Positions 8,433-17,670 of a DNA stretch of 43,508 nt are shown here, in pieces (within the stretch, counting starts at the first letter, position 1; each line of letters starts with the position of its first letter). The notes beneath the pieces are model-generated. The model searched no databases. It was not told the DNA's origin and was given only the letters and a program-made list of their open reading frames with translations. The translations under genes were made by a program, and so were the position numbers. The DNA is from Melioribacteraceae bacterium (GTDB lineage: Bacteria > Bacteroidota > Ignavibacteria > Ignavibacteriales > Melioribacteraceae). The DNA is taken from assembly GCA_028282005.1 (NCBI GenBank), contig JANQIV010000250.1, positions 1 to 43,508 on the forward strand, in the 5' to 3' direction.

Positions 8433-11237
8433 ATGAATTGTTTGAAATTTGCTGTACTGCTTATTTCCATACCATTTATTTTGAAAGCGCAGATTGAAAA
8501 TGCTGCTCATTATTCGAATGATATAGTTAATTTTCGAAATAACGACATTACTTCGCTAGTCCAAACATCTGAATCTTATGAGAATCATGGTAATTTAGAT
8601 CATATGATACAATCAAGTAATCAAATCGGAATTAATATTTTTTACAGAGAAGATTTTGAAAGCTTCTTCCTTTATTTTTTAAGAGGCTTGGAAAAAAGCA
8701 GTAATGCATTAACTAATAAACATGATAAAATTATAACCGGTTATAATATTCTTGGGTGGGCTTATTTTATCCAGGGATACTTTAAGAATGCTGTTCATTT
8801 TTGGGGAAAGGGAATAAAATTAATTGAATCTTCTTCAAGAGAAGATGAATTAGCCAAATGCTACTTTTATATTAATCTTGCATTAGCATTTAACCAAAAA
8901 GGGGACAATGGTTTAGCTACTGAATATTATGAAAGAGCCTTGCCTGTATTAAAGAGAAATTATAATAAACTAGAATTTTCTGAAGAAAAAATAATCTGTG
9001 GAATTTATTTAAGCCATAATTTCAATGTTTTTTCTATGTATGAAAATTCGTTGGAAATACTAAGCGAACTTGGACAAGAAATTAATTATAAATTAAGAGG
9101 AAATAAAAATTTAATATCATCAATTTACTATTTAATTGGTCATACTTATAAGAACATGGGGTTGTTGGTTAAATCTCTTCAAAGCTTTTCTAAGTCTTAT
9201 ATCTTTTTACGATCAAATAATATTGAAGACAGTTATATGACTTTTCAAGTTTATAGAAGTCTAGCCGAGATTTATTACAGTCAAAATAAAAAAGAAATGG
9301 CTATAGAAGAAATGATCAGAGCTTTGAATACAGCTAAAAACTTATTGGGGGAATACCATGCTGAGACACTAAGTTGCTATGAATGGTTAGGTCATATTTA
9401 CCAAGAAGAAAATAATTTAATTGAGGCATTGAAGTACTATGAATTGTCGATAGAAGGAAATTTAAACAGAAATATAAATTCAAAAAATAAGTTTGTCGAG
9501 GATGATTATTTTTTAGATTCTTTTTTAAATAAAGCAAAGATACTTACTGAAATTTTAGAAGACACTTTTAATGAAGAAAAAAATTTAATACAAGCGTTTA
9601 ACCTATATAAACTAGCATCCGAGTTAATAGAAAAAATTAGGAGAAGTTATAAAACGGATGAATCCAAATTACTTTTATCTGAAAGAGCAAGTAAGCTTTA
9701 CAAGGGCGCTGTAAACACATCATTAAAATTATTTAAAATTACCGGGATTGATGAATATAAAGAAGAAGCATTTATTTTTGCTGAGAAAAACAAAGCAGGA
9801 ATATTAAATGAATCTTTAACTGAAACACTAGCTAAAACTTTTGGTAATATCCCGGATTCATTACTTAAAAAAGAAAAGGAATTGAGAACTTCTTTAACTT
9901 TTTATGAAACCGAAATAAATAAAGAAGAAGCTAAAGGCAAATTAAAAGATAGTTTAATACTAATTAGGTATAAAAAGATTTTTTTTGATATAAATATTGA
10001 GCACCAAAAACTACTCTCAGATTTTGAAAATAATTATCCGGATTATTTTGAAATAAAGTATAAAATTAATGACTTATCTGTAAAAGATATTCAAGATGAC
10101 CTGCTAGATAAAAACACAACTTTAGTTGAATACTTTATTGCAGATAGTATTCTTTATATTTTTGTGATTAATAAAAGTGCTTGCGATGTATACACAACTG
10201 ATTTGATTGATGATAAATTGGTTACTAATTTCAATAATGCAATTTATAATATTGATACTGAGGAATATGTTGAAATAGGTTATTCACTTTATAAAAAATT
10301 GATTGAAACTATTAATGGGGATTTAAAAGAAAAACTAATAATTATTCCAGATGGCAATATTCACAATATTCCTTTTGATGCTTTACTAACAAAAAGAATC
10401 GATTATAGCTCTGACATCAATTTTAGAAAATTACCTTATTTAATAAACAAATTTGAATTAAGCTATTCATATTCTGCAAGCATGAAATGTTACAGTAATA
10501 GTAATACGAATCATAGAAATTATAAAACTGAGTTTATAGGTTTTGCTCCAGTTTTTGAAGAGAATCGAAAAACAACTATACCGAGATATATAGCTTCTTC
10601 CTTACGCAATGAAATTACTACAGAGAAAAAAGTAAGCAGAAGATCTGTACTAAACAATGACGGAAATTTTAAATGGTTACCTTCAAGCGAAATGGAATTG
10701 GTGAATATTTACAATATGTTTGCTGAAAAAGATCTACCTGCAACAATATATTTGAATTTAGATGCATCAGAAGATAGAGTAAAAAAAGAAATGGATCATG
10801 ATTCAAAGTTTGTACATTTTGCTACACATGCTTTTATAAACTACAAAAATATTGAGCTTTCAGGTATAGCACTTTATCCAGATTATGAAAATAATGAAGA
10901 TGGAATTTTGTATATAAATGAAATTCATAATTTTAATCTGAATGCTGATTTAGCAGTATTGAGTGCTTGTGAGAGTGGATTAGGCAGTTATGCAAAAGGT
11001 GAAGGAATAATTGGACTTACCAGAGGTTTTATTTATTCCGGGGCAAATAATCTTGTTGTAACTTTATGGGAAGTTTTGGACAAATCAACTTCTGATTTAA
11101 TGACTAATTTTTATTCCAGCATTTTAGAGGGAGAAACATATTCTAGTTCTTTGAGAAAATCTAAATTGGCTTTTATTGAATCGGATATTTATTCTGCACC
11201 CTTCTTTTGGGCACCATTTGTTTTAGTTGGTAATTAG
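8433..11237 (+). CDS. Secreted TPR-CHAT protein (caspase-like peptidase domain)
   Basis: This 934-residue protein has a signal peptide (LKFAVLLISIPFILKAQ). Helical TPR-like repeats span about residues 80-330 (e.g. GYNILGWAYFIQGYFKNAV and AKCYFYINLALAFNQKGDN), followed by a helical linker. A C-terminal CHAT domain occupies about residues 640-934. The predicted caspase-type dyad is His in FVHFATHAF (near residue 796) and Cys in AVLSACESGLG (near 847). The ending SAPFFWAPFVLVG is typical of CHAT proteins. TPR-CHAT proteins are predicted proteases; a signal peptide here points to an extracytoplasmic role. It converges on the anti-sigma-like gene with a 4-bp overlap. Substrate unknown. Confidence 0.88.
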   Translation: MNCLKFAVLLISIPFILKAQIENAAHYSNDIVNFRNNDITSLVQTSESYENHGNLDHMIQSSNQIGINIFYREDFESFFLYFLRGLEKSSNALTNKHDKIITGYNILGWAYFIQGYFKNAVHFWGKGIKLIESSSREDELAKCYFYINLALAFNQKGDNGLATEYYERALPVLKRNYNKLEFSEEKIICGIYLSHNFNVFSMYENSLEILSELGQEINYKLRGNKNLISSIYYLIGHTYKNMGLLVKSLQSFSKSYIFLRSNNIEDSYMTFQVYRSLAEIYYSQNKKEMAIEEMIRALNTAKNLLGEYHAETLSCYEWLGHIYQEENNLIEALKYYELSIEGNLNRNINSKNKFVEDDYFLDSFLNKAKILTEILEDTFNEEKNLIQAFNLYKLASELIEKIRRSYKTDESKLLLSERASKLYKGAVNTSLKLFKITGIDEYKEEAFIFAEKNKAGILNESLTETLAKTFGNIPDSLLKKEKELRTSLTFYETEINKEEAKGKLKDSLILIRYKKIFFDINIEHQKLLSDFENNYPDYFEIKYKINDLSVKDIQDDLLDKNTTLVEYFIADSILYIFVINKSACDVYTTDLIDDKLVTNFNNAIYNIDTEEYVEIGYSLYKKLIETINGDLKEKLIIIPDGNIHNIPFDALLTKRIDYSSDINFRKLPYLINKFELSYSYSASMKCYSNSNTNHRNYKTEFIGFAPVFEENRKTTIPRYIASSLRNEITTEKKVSRRSVLNNDGNFKWLPSSEMELVNIYNMFAEKDLPATIYLNLDASEDRVKKEMDHDSKFVHFATHAFINYKNIELSGIALYPDYENNEDGILYINEIHNFNLNADLAVLSACESGLGSYAKGEGIIGLTRGFIYSGANNLVVTLWEVLDKSTSDLMTNFYSSILEGETYSSSLRKSKLAFIESDIYSAPFFWAPFVLVGN

Positions 11238-12133
11238 AGTTTATTTATCAGGAAGAATTTATTTTTCTGCTTAACACGATTATTTAATCTGACATCCCAA
11301 TAGTACAATCCATCTGAAAGAGAGTCTCTAAAAATATACTCTTTAGTTTCTGTAAAGCTTTTTTCCCAAACCTTTTGGTTTTTATTATTTTTTATAACTA
11401 TTGTTACTTGTCCTGAGTTGACATTCCATTTAAAATTTATTGGTAAACTTGATATACTTAAATTCTGAGGGGAAATGTTAATGTCTTCATTAATGGATCT
11501 CAGATAAGATTCATTAATTTGAATCTCTTGTAATTCATCTTCAATATAATTTTTTGGCAGATCAAAATTTTTCGCAATTGAGTATTCAAATAAATTTATC
11601 TCAACACTGTCATGATTTAATTTTTTGTAGGAGTTTAGTAAATCAAACAGTGTAATTGATTTATCAACTTGTTGAAACGGTATTCCATCTAATTCTGAAT
11701 GTTCTGCCAATTGATCACTTGCTTCTGTGGATTTATTAATAAGTGATGAGTCAATAGATGCATTAATAGGGATATCTGTTTGAGACGGTTTATTAAGGAT
11801 AATGGGATTTGATCCGGTAATAGTTGAATCTTCAGTAAACTTTTTATCAGTAACAGATTCCGGTAAAAAAAGAAAATAAATTAGAAAAATTGTAACTGTA
11901 CTTGCGATTAATGAATTTCTAACTGTTTTGCGCTTTTTATAGGTATCAACCTCATTAAAGTAAATTTCTTTTAAGGCATCAAATTCCTCTTTGCATATTT
12001 TACATTTATCCAGATGATTTTTTATTTCATGATATTTTTTCAATTCGTTTTCATTTAGACTAGTTCTCTTTTTTGAAGCAGCAAAGAAAAAATTAAAGTC
12101 CTCAGAGGAGAGATGTTCATTTAGTTCTGGCAT
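11234..12133 (-). CDS. Anti-sigma-factor-like membrane protein with zinc-binding motif
   Basis: This 299-residue protein has near residues 42-55 the motif HLDKCKICKEEF (HxxxCxxC), as in zinc-containing anti-sigma factors. One transmembrane helix follows (SLIASTVTIFLIYFLFLP). The periplasmic part is Ser/Thr/Asn-rich and ends in a beta-rich domain (FKWNVNSGQVTIVIK). Such ZAS proteins normally hold an ECF sigma factor, but no recognisable sigma gene is adjacent. The gene upstream (12165-13805) encodes an unusual LRR protein instead. It probably forms an operon with that gene (31-bp gap) and converges with the CHAT gene. Confidence 0.65.
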   Translation of the reverse strand: MPELNEHLSSEDFNFFFAASKKRTSLNENELKKYHEIKNHLDKCKICKEEFDALKEIYFNEVDTYKKRKTVRNSLIASTVTIFLIYFLFLPESVTDKKFTEDSTITGSNPIILNKPSQTDIPINASIDSSLINKSTEASDQLAEHSELDGIPFQQVDKSITLFDLLNSYKKLNHDSVEINLFEYSIAKNFDLPKNYIEDELQEIQINESYLRSINEDINISPQNLSISSLPINFKWNVNSGQVTIVIKNNKNQKVWEKSFTETKEYIFRDSLSDGLYYWDVRLNNRVKQKNKFFLINKL

Positions 12134-12164
12134 ATAACAAACTTACGCAACTTTTTTTCTAATC

Positions 12165-13805
12165 TCAAAAAGTAATTCTGCAATCCTTAAGTTGTTCGTA
12201 AAAGTAGTCCATGTTAATGCCGTTATCAAAATTTGCAACTTTTTTAGATCGGATTACTTTCTTTCCATAAACCTGGTCTTTGAAGTTGATTGTTTTTAGA
12301 TTCTTAAGTTTTATTATATTCTTAGGAAATTTTTCAAACTTATTTTTACTTAAGTCAATTTCAATTAAATCTTTCACCAGAAATATTTCTTTAGGCAGTT
12401 CACTAAATTTATTGTTACTTAAATCAATGATCTTAAGATTAGAAATAAATTTATTACTGTAGAATAAATCCAAAAATCTAGGTTCTTCTATTTTTAAAAA
12501 GATTGGTGGTTTATCGAATAAGTTTTCATCAAGATTTTTTGTAAACCACAGCAGCAAATCACTAAACAAATCAATTTTATAATATTTTTTGATTTTCTTT
12601 AAATCTTTATTTATTCTTCTTTGTATTGAAGATTGTTTTACATTTTTATTTGTATCAAGATTATTTTTTAAGAAAATAAAAACCTGCTCATAAAACTTAT
12701 TTTTGTTTTCCAAGCCTGCTAACAAGATTAGATTATGGATTTCTTTAATAAGAGATAAATTCACAGAATTTTCAAAAATTACGTCTATTTCATTATTTAG
12801 GTAATTGATGTTTATTCCTAAATATGTTTTCAAAACAAATCTATAGATTGGATTGCTTTCAATAGTTAACAAATTCTTTAAAAAATTCTTTCTGGAGTTT
12901 TGTGAAATATATTCAACATCAATTTCATTTGAATATCTTAGCATTGCTTTTGAATCAAGCTTTTTATTCAAACTCTCAGTCATATACTTATAACCTTCTT
13001 TGTTTTTGGTATAACTGAAAATTTTATCTTTATAATTATCGAATGACTTTTCGTCAATAATATTTCTTAACCAAACAATTACTTCGTCTTTTGAAAAGAA
13101 GATATTTGTTTCCGGAATTAGATTACATGAAAGCATAGAACATTCAATTCCATATGATTCAACAAAACTTTCAAACGACTTCCTGGTTAATTCAAGATAT
13201 CTGAATTCCATTTTCTCTTCTCTGAAAGTACTTATTGAACATAAAATTATATCTGTATAGAGGTATGTCTTAATTTTTGCTTTAGTGCTATTATAGTTTT
13301 GGTAGTACTTATAATTATCAATTATTTTGGAAACGATTTTATCATAAATAATTATTCTATTTTCTTCATTCAGTTTTTCGTAAAATCTAAACTTTCTATT
13401 GAGAATATTTAATATAAAGTTTCCGAAACAGAAGTTGATTAGGACCATAAATTTATTTTTGTCGTCAGTAAAACTCATTAAAAGTTCTTTTGGTTCATTG
13501 TGTGAAATGAATTGATAAGAGGTTTCTCTGACTTTCCTAATGATATTTAGAGTATTATCCAACCCTAATATTGATTGTAAATTTATTTTCCCAAGTGAAA
13601 AATTATCAATGTTTGCCATTAATTTTTTAAGAAAAGAATGCTTGATTTGGTCTTGGATGATGGAATCTAAATATGGATCAAGTTGCAATATAATTTCATC
13701 GGACAAGCTGATTCCGTATGAATTATAATGGTTTTTCAAATATTTTACTAAATGCTCTTTTAAGACTTTTATAGTCTTCTTTAACACGCTATTATTTTCT
13801 CTCAT
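12165..13805 (-). CDS. Large helical protein with C-terminal leucine-rich repeats, function unknown
   Basis: This 546-residue protein has no signal peptide or transmembrane helix. The first ~430 residues are Lys/Asn/Ile-rich and predicted helical, with no family I recognise. Near the C-terminus are two to three leucine-rich repeats: LKIIDLSNNKFSELPKEIF, LIEIDLSKNKFEKFPKNI and LKTINFKD. Its position upstream of an anti-sigma-like gene is where an ECF sigma factor would be expected. I see no sigma-70 region 2 or 4 signature, so I do not call it one. The start at 13805 has only a weak ribosome-binding site. Confidence 0.6.
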   Translation of the reverse strand: MRENNSVLKKTIKVLKEHLVKYLKNHYNSYGISLSDEIILQLDPYLDSIIQDQIKHSFLKKLMANIDNFSLGKINLQSILGLDNTLNIIRKVRETSYQFISHNEPKELLMSFTDDKNKFMVLINFCFGNFILNILNRKFRFYEKLNEENRIIIYDKIVSKIIDNYKYYQNYNSTKAKIKTYLYTDIILCSISTFREEKMEFRYLELTRKSFESFVESYGIECSMLSCNLIPETNIFFSKDEVIVWLRNIIDEKSFDNYKDKIFSYTKNKEGYKYMTESLNKKLDSKAMLRYSNEIDVEYISQNSRKNFLKNLLTIESNPIYRFVLKTYLGININYLNNEIDVIFENSVNLSLIKEIHNLILLAGLENKNKFYEQVFIFLKNNLDTNKNVKQSSIQRRINKDLKKIKKYYKIDLFSDLLLWFTKNLDENLFDKPPIFLKIEEPRFLDLFYSNKFISNLKIIDLSNNKFSELPKEIFLVKDLIEIDLSKNKFEKFPKNIIKLKNLKTINFKDQVYGKKVIRSKKVANFDNGINMDYFYEQLKDCRITF

Positions 13806-13990
13806 TGAATCAGTCCATTAACTGAGGTAGTAATGTGTCTGAAAAATTATAATTGGCTAAAATAGGTAGGGTATTTTATCTATAAATATCTCCTAAAAGT
13901 ATTTTAATATTTTAATAAAAAATCCAAAAAAAGATTGCCCAAAATTTCTCCATTTTCGATATCAATAATAAAACAATGAACAATCAACAT

Positions 13991-14020
13991 CTATGTTAAA
14001 GATATTGATTTCTAACATAG
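13991..14020. repeat. Spaced inverted repeat, possible operator
   Basis: CTATGTTA (13991-13998) and its exact reverse complement TAACATAG (14013-14020) are separated by 14 bp. Two perfect 8-bp arms at this spacing would suit a dimeric regulator bound two helical turns apart. It lies about 240 bp upstream of the first precursor gene and 190 bp upstream of the divergent LRR gene, so it could serve either. No regulator gene is visible in the cluster. Confidence 0.4.
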
Positions 14021-14180
14021 CTTGCAATTCTAATATGAAGTATTGTTAAATTATTGGGAATATAGTGAATAATCAAGACATATCACATTATTGTATTTTC
14101 AAGTCTCTAAATCTTAATAGTAAGAATAATATCTATAATATGAATTAATACATATCTAATTGATATTATCTGAATATAGA

Positions 14181-14226
14181 TAGAGTAGAATGATATACTC
14201 TAGATTGTTGAGAAAACCTCAATAAT
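14181..14226 (+). promoter_or_regulatory. Two tandem hairpins in the leader of the first precursor gene
   Basis: TAGAGTA (14181-14187) pairs perfectly with TACTCTA (14196-14202) around an 8-nt loop. One base later, ATTGTTGAG (14204-14212) pairs with CTCAATAAT (14218-14226) around a 5-nt loop, with one G-U pair. They lie 31 bp upstream of the start codon and have no T-run, so they are not terminators. They may stabilise the mRNA or bind a regulator. Confidence 0.45.
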
Positions 14227-14257
14227 CATATTCTATAAAATAATAAATGGAGACTTT

Positions 14258-14512
14258 ATGAAAAAGCTCAAATTGAATTTGAAAGACTTAAAAGTTGAGT
14301 CTTTTGAAACTGCTGATGAAGTAAGAGAAAAAAAAGGTACAATTCATGGAAATTTACCTTGGACCGAGACTTGTGACGGGCCTACATGTAATAATGATAC
14401 TTGTTGGGGAACATGTCCAATGAATACTCATTGTGTGCCAACATGTAGACAAACTTGCCCTATAGAACCAACTAACACATGTCTTCCAGGTGAATGGCCT
14501 TGCGGTTCTTAA
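14258..14512 (+). CDS. Lanthipeptide precursor peptide 1 (pinensin-like leader)
   Basis: This 84-residue peptide has the leader MKKLKLNLKDLKVESFET, shared almost exactly with the two other precursors. The L-x-L-x-DLKVESF pattern is that of pinensin-type class I lanthipeptide leaders from Bacteroidota. A short variable linker and KGTIHGNLP precede the core. The core has 9 Cys, seven of them in Thr-Cys pairs (ETC, PTC, DTC, GTC, PTC, QTC, NTC), plus a final PCGS. Thr should be dehydrated by the LanB pair and joined to Cys by LanC. GGAG lies upstream of the ATG. A tRNA-Glu-like gene begins 16 bp after the stop. Confidence 0.9.
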   Translation: MKKLKLNLKDLKVESFETADEVREKKGTIHGNLPWTETCDGPTCNNDTCWGTCPMNTHCVPTCRQTCPIEPTNTCLPGEWPCGS

Positions 14513-14528
14513 GTTAGATTAAGTTTTT

Positions 14529-14599
14529 GGCGCGTTCGTCTAGTGGTAGGACGCCAGTTCTTCAGACTGGAAATGGTGGTTCAATTCCATCACGCGCTA
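14529..14599 (+). tRNA. tRNA-Glu-like gene 1, anticodon UUC, with C33
   Basis: A full cloverleaf folds. The acceptor stem is GGCGCGT/ACGCGCT (7 pairs, with G1-U72). The D arm is GTCT/GGAC with G18-G19. The anticodon stem CCAGT/ACTGG closes the loop TCTTCAG, so the anticodon is UUC at 14561-14563. The variable loop has 4 nt (no base 47, a Glu feature), and the T arm GGTGG/CCATC has loop TTCAATT. A73 is the discriminator base and CCA is not encoded. Position 33 is C, whereas nearly all elongator tRNAs have U33. It starts 16 bp after precursor 1, on the same strand. Confidence 0.9.
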
Positions 14600-14724
14600 C
14601 GAGTTTTTGGTAATAAGATAGGTGTATTCAATAATAATATAATTAATCAAACCTACTGCTGTTAAAAATAGAATAAGTTTTAGTTGTATTTCTGATTCAA
14701 TGAAATAAAATATAGAGGTGAATT

Positions 14725-17670
14725 TTGGCTGAACTCTTCTCAGGCTTTGTCTGCAGAGTTAGTGGCTCTGCAACTAATCATTTTAATAACTTAATTGCTT
14801 CAAAATCATTAGAGATACTTAAAAAAATCAAAGAAAAAGAAGAAGAAATCTCATCATTTAAAGAAGAGATATCAAGACAATTATTTGAAGAAATCTCTAA
14901 CAGTACAAAACAAGTAAATAAAAACAAATTACTCAAAATACGCAGGAAAGCATATAATTTAAAAAAGTTAAAAATAGAAGAACAGAATTTAATAAAAAAT
15001 AAAGACGTGTTTGGAAAGTATAAATTATTATTAACTGCAATTGATGCTAAGAAAGATTTATTGGATAAGTATTACGAAAGCTTTGATTCTGATTATGTGA
15101 GTATAAGAAAACAGTTCAAAGAAGTTATAAAAGAACAGGACTTTCAAAAAGGATTATTGATTTCAAGTAAAGCTTTGTATCAGAACCAGGATATTTATGA
15201 TAAATGTAATAAAACAACATTAAATAGAAAAGAAGAACAATTAGAGAGGGGGTTGCTCAGGTATTATTCTAGAATGAGCATGAAAGCAACACCTTTTGGC
15301 ACCTTTTGCTCAATATTACCTGGTGAGATTATTAATGAAAATAATAAATCAAATGAAATAGTTTTAACTCTTGACCCAACATTAAAGGAAAGCATTGTAA
15401 TAATAAACAAAGGCTTATATGGTAGTATTCTTAGTTACATTGTTAAGAAAAAAGAAATAAAGAAAAACCTTCCTGTAGAATTAAATCAAACCATTGTTAA
15501 TAAAGATGATAAGCTGGTATACTTAACTGCAATTGAAGAGAAAGAAATTTTTCAGCACTTAGATAATAATGAGGTTTTGGAACTCTTTGTTGAGAAATTG
15601 GAGAAATATGATTCTGTATTGTTTAATGATTTGATAAAATTGGTTTGTAGCTTCGAAGAACTTGAAGCCACTGAAGATGAGGCTGAAGAATATATTGATA
15701 AATTAGTTGAAATAGGATTTCTAAGGTTTAAGTTAAATATTCCTGAACAACTCGTTGATTGGGTAGCACCTCTTATTCAACTACTAAATGGAATAGATGA
15801 TCCAGATGCAGTACAAATCAAAGGCCTGCTATTAAACCTTCGCGTAAAAATTGAAGCATACGTTGATGCAGATGTAAAAAGGCGTCAGGAATTACTAATT
15901 GAAATGGATGATGAAGTTAAAAAACTTTTTGAGGATTTAACCATTGAATCTCAGTTAAAAGCAGATCTACCCTTCTATGAAGATGCTACTTCAAAAAGTA
16001 ACTTAATAATTAATGAAGAATATTTAGAATCTGCCTCTAACATATTTTCCGAACTTATAAAAATTACCCAAAAATCGGCGTTCCCAATTACTGATAGCAT
16101 TACAATGAGGCATTTTTACGATGAGCATTACAAAGAAAGTTCAGAGGAAATTTCTTTATTAAAGTTTTATGAAGATTACTACAGAGAACATTACAAAGAA
16201 CATATTGAAAAACAAAGGAAAATTCAGTCAAACCAAAAAGATGACACTCTAAAAGATTATGATGTAACAAATCCATTCAAATTGGATTCTGTTAAAAAAG
16301 TATTAAATGCTCCAAAACAATTCCGCAATCTTATCTCGAAAAAATGGATAAAGAATGGCGAAAATGAAATCCACATTACTTTGAAAGAAATTAAAGAATG
16401 CTACAAAGATATTCCTGAATTAGCAGATTCTTCTTGTTCAGCATCAGTTTTCTCACAAGTAATTTTGCAAAACGGCGGTGATCAAAAAGAAAGAATATTT
16501 ATTCCCGACGCAAAGTACTTGTTGGGCTATGGTAAATATTTTTCGAGATTCCTGAGACTAATGAGTGATGAAGTTCAAAGTAAACTTTATGATGAAAATA
16601 ACTCTATGTCAGATGAAATTATTGCGGAAATTAGTGGCGACGCAAATTTTAACGCAAATCTGCATCCACCGTTAGTAAAATATGAGATCAGTTACCCAAC
16701 AAGTGAAGTTGGTTTAGCAGAAAAACAAATTAAATGTGAGGATTTACTTGTTGTTCCCGATCCGCATAATAAGTTTACACTGAGATTAAAACAAAAAAGC
16801 AGTGGAAAATTTGTTCTGCCTGTCGATTTAGGATTTCTCAATCCGACAATGAGACCACCGCTATTTCAATTGATTGCGAAATTCACTCCCCCTTCAAACT
16901 ATTCACTAGCAATTCCGGATGTACCGGTAATTGATAACTTTGATAAAAATGGGAAAGAATTTAAAGAAAAAATTCAAACAAAAAGAAATAAAGCAGCACA
17001 GCAAATAGTTTTTCGACCACGAATAATTATTGAAGATCAAATTGTAGTTTCAAGAAAAAGCTGGATAATTCCTAAAAAGCATTTTCCGGAAATCGGAAAG
17101 AATGAATCCCTAGCAGACTATTTTATAAAATTAAATAATTGGCGTGAAGAAAATAATATACCAAAAGAAGTGTATCTCAGAATTAAACCATTGCCTTTGC
17201 CGCAGAAAGCAATGTCAGAAAACAAAGAGGATAATAACGAGAACGAAAATGTAAAAACAATTGCTGAGGATAAAAAAGAAGTAAATAATGAAAAAGAAGT
17301 GAAGGAAAAAGAAGAAGTAAATACTGAAAATCAGAACAAAGAAAATGAAGAATCGCAAGAGCAAAATACTGATGACAGTCAGGAGAAGAAAAAGACTAAA
17401 TTTCCAAAGCAATCAAGGGATTATTATAAACCCCAGTATATAAATTTCTTAAATCCGCTTTATGTAAATCTATTCGGAAAACTAACTGTCAATTTGCAAA
17501 ATTATTCTGTAACAATTGAAGAAAGATATCCGGCAGAAAACCAACTATTGTCATTTGATGGGAAGTATTTTGCAAATGAGCAGATCTTTCAAATAAACTT
17601 TCCGAAAAAAAATAATTCAAAATCTAAAAATGTTGTGGAGTTGGCAGATGCAGAAATTACAGGAAACTAA
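14725..17670 (+). CDS. lanB: Lantibiotic dehydratase, glutamylation protein (LanB N-terminal part)
   Basis: This protein transfers glutamate from glutamyl-tRNA(Glu) to Ser/Thr of the precursor. Its 981 residues show the family motif SRMSMKATPFGTFCS at about 182-196 and continue to the SWIIPKKHFPE and PKEVYLRIKP segments of the lantibiotic dehydratase N-terminal domain. The elimination (SpaB_C) domain is missing and encoded by the next gene, a split LanB as reported for pinensins. Residues ~831-895 form a Glu/Lys/Asn-rich insertion before the final YINFLNPLYVNLF strand. The start is TTG, supported by AGAGGTG 5 bp upstream and by an in-frame stop just before it. An unusually charged helical region lies at ~30-100. 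Confidence 0.93.
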   Translation: MAELFSGFVCRVSGSATNHFNNLIASKSLEILKKIKEKEEEISSFKEEISRQLFEEISNSTKQVNKNKLLKIRRKAYNLKKLKIEEQNLIKNKDVFGKYKLLLTAIDAKKDLLDKYYESFDSDYVSIRKQFKEVIKEQDFQKGLLISSKALYQNQDIYDKCNKTTLNRKEEQLERGLLRYYSRMSMKATPFGTFCSILPGEIINENNKSNEIVLTLDPTLKESIVIINKGLYGSILSYIVKKKEIKKNLPVELNQTIVNKDDKLVYLTAIEEKEIFQHLDNNEVLELFVEKLEKYDSVLFNDLIKLVCSFEELEATEDEAEEYIDKLVEIGFLRFKLNIPEQLVDWVAPLIQLLNGIDDPDAVQIKGLLLNLRVKIEAYVDADVKRRQELLIEMDDEVKKLFEDLTIESQLKADLPFYEDATSKSNLIINEEYLESASNIFSELIKITQKSAFPITDSITMRHFYDEHYKESSEEISLLKFYEDYYREHYKEHIEKQRKIQSNQKDDTLKDYDVTNPFKLDSVKKVLNAPKQFRNLISKKWIKNGENEIHITLKEIKECYKDIPELADSSCSASVFSQVILQNGGDQKERIFIPDAKYLLGYGKYFSRFLRLMSDEVQSKLYDENNSMSDEIIAEISGDANFNANLHPPLVKYEISYPTSEVGLAEKQIKCEDLLVVPDPHNKFTLRLKQKSSGKFVLPVDLGFLNPTMRPPLFQLIAKFTPPSNYSLAIPDVPVIDNFDKNGKEFKEKIQTKRNKAAQQIVFRPRIIIEDQIVVSRKSWIIPKKHFPEIGKNESLADYFIKLNNWREENNIPKEVYLRIKPLPLPQKAMSENKEDNNENENVKTIAEDKKEVNNEKEVKEKEEVNTENQNKENEESQEQNTDDSQEKKKTKFPKQSRDYYKPQYINFLNPLYVNLFGKLTVNLQNYSVTIEERYPAENQLLSFDGKYFANEQIFQINFPKKNNSKSKNVVELADAEITGN

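Larger units (their letters stand above)
13806..14257. other. Intergenic region upstream of the first lanthipeptide precursor
   Basis: This 452-bp, very AT-rich region separates the divergent LRR gene from the lanthipeptide cluster. It contains three inverted repeats (13991-14020, 14181-14202, 14204-14226; listed separately). I found no convincing TAnnTTTG promoter element and no open frame of note. It is the expected site of the cluster's main promoter. Confidence 0.6.

Noticed and set aside
12165-13805. An ECF sigma factor upstream of the anti-sigma-like gene
   Set aside because: The 546-residue protein has no recognisable region 2 or region 4 pattern and has leucine-rich repeats instead. 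It was left as unknown.
17215-17412. A minus-strand open frame of mostly Phe/Ile/Leu opposite the end of the LanB gene
   Set aside because: It is the reverse of the Glu/Lys/Asn codon-rich insert; such DNA always gives a hydrophobic shadow frame.
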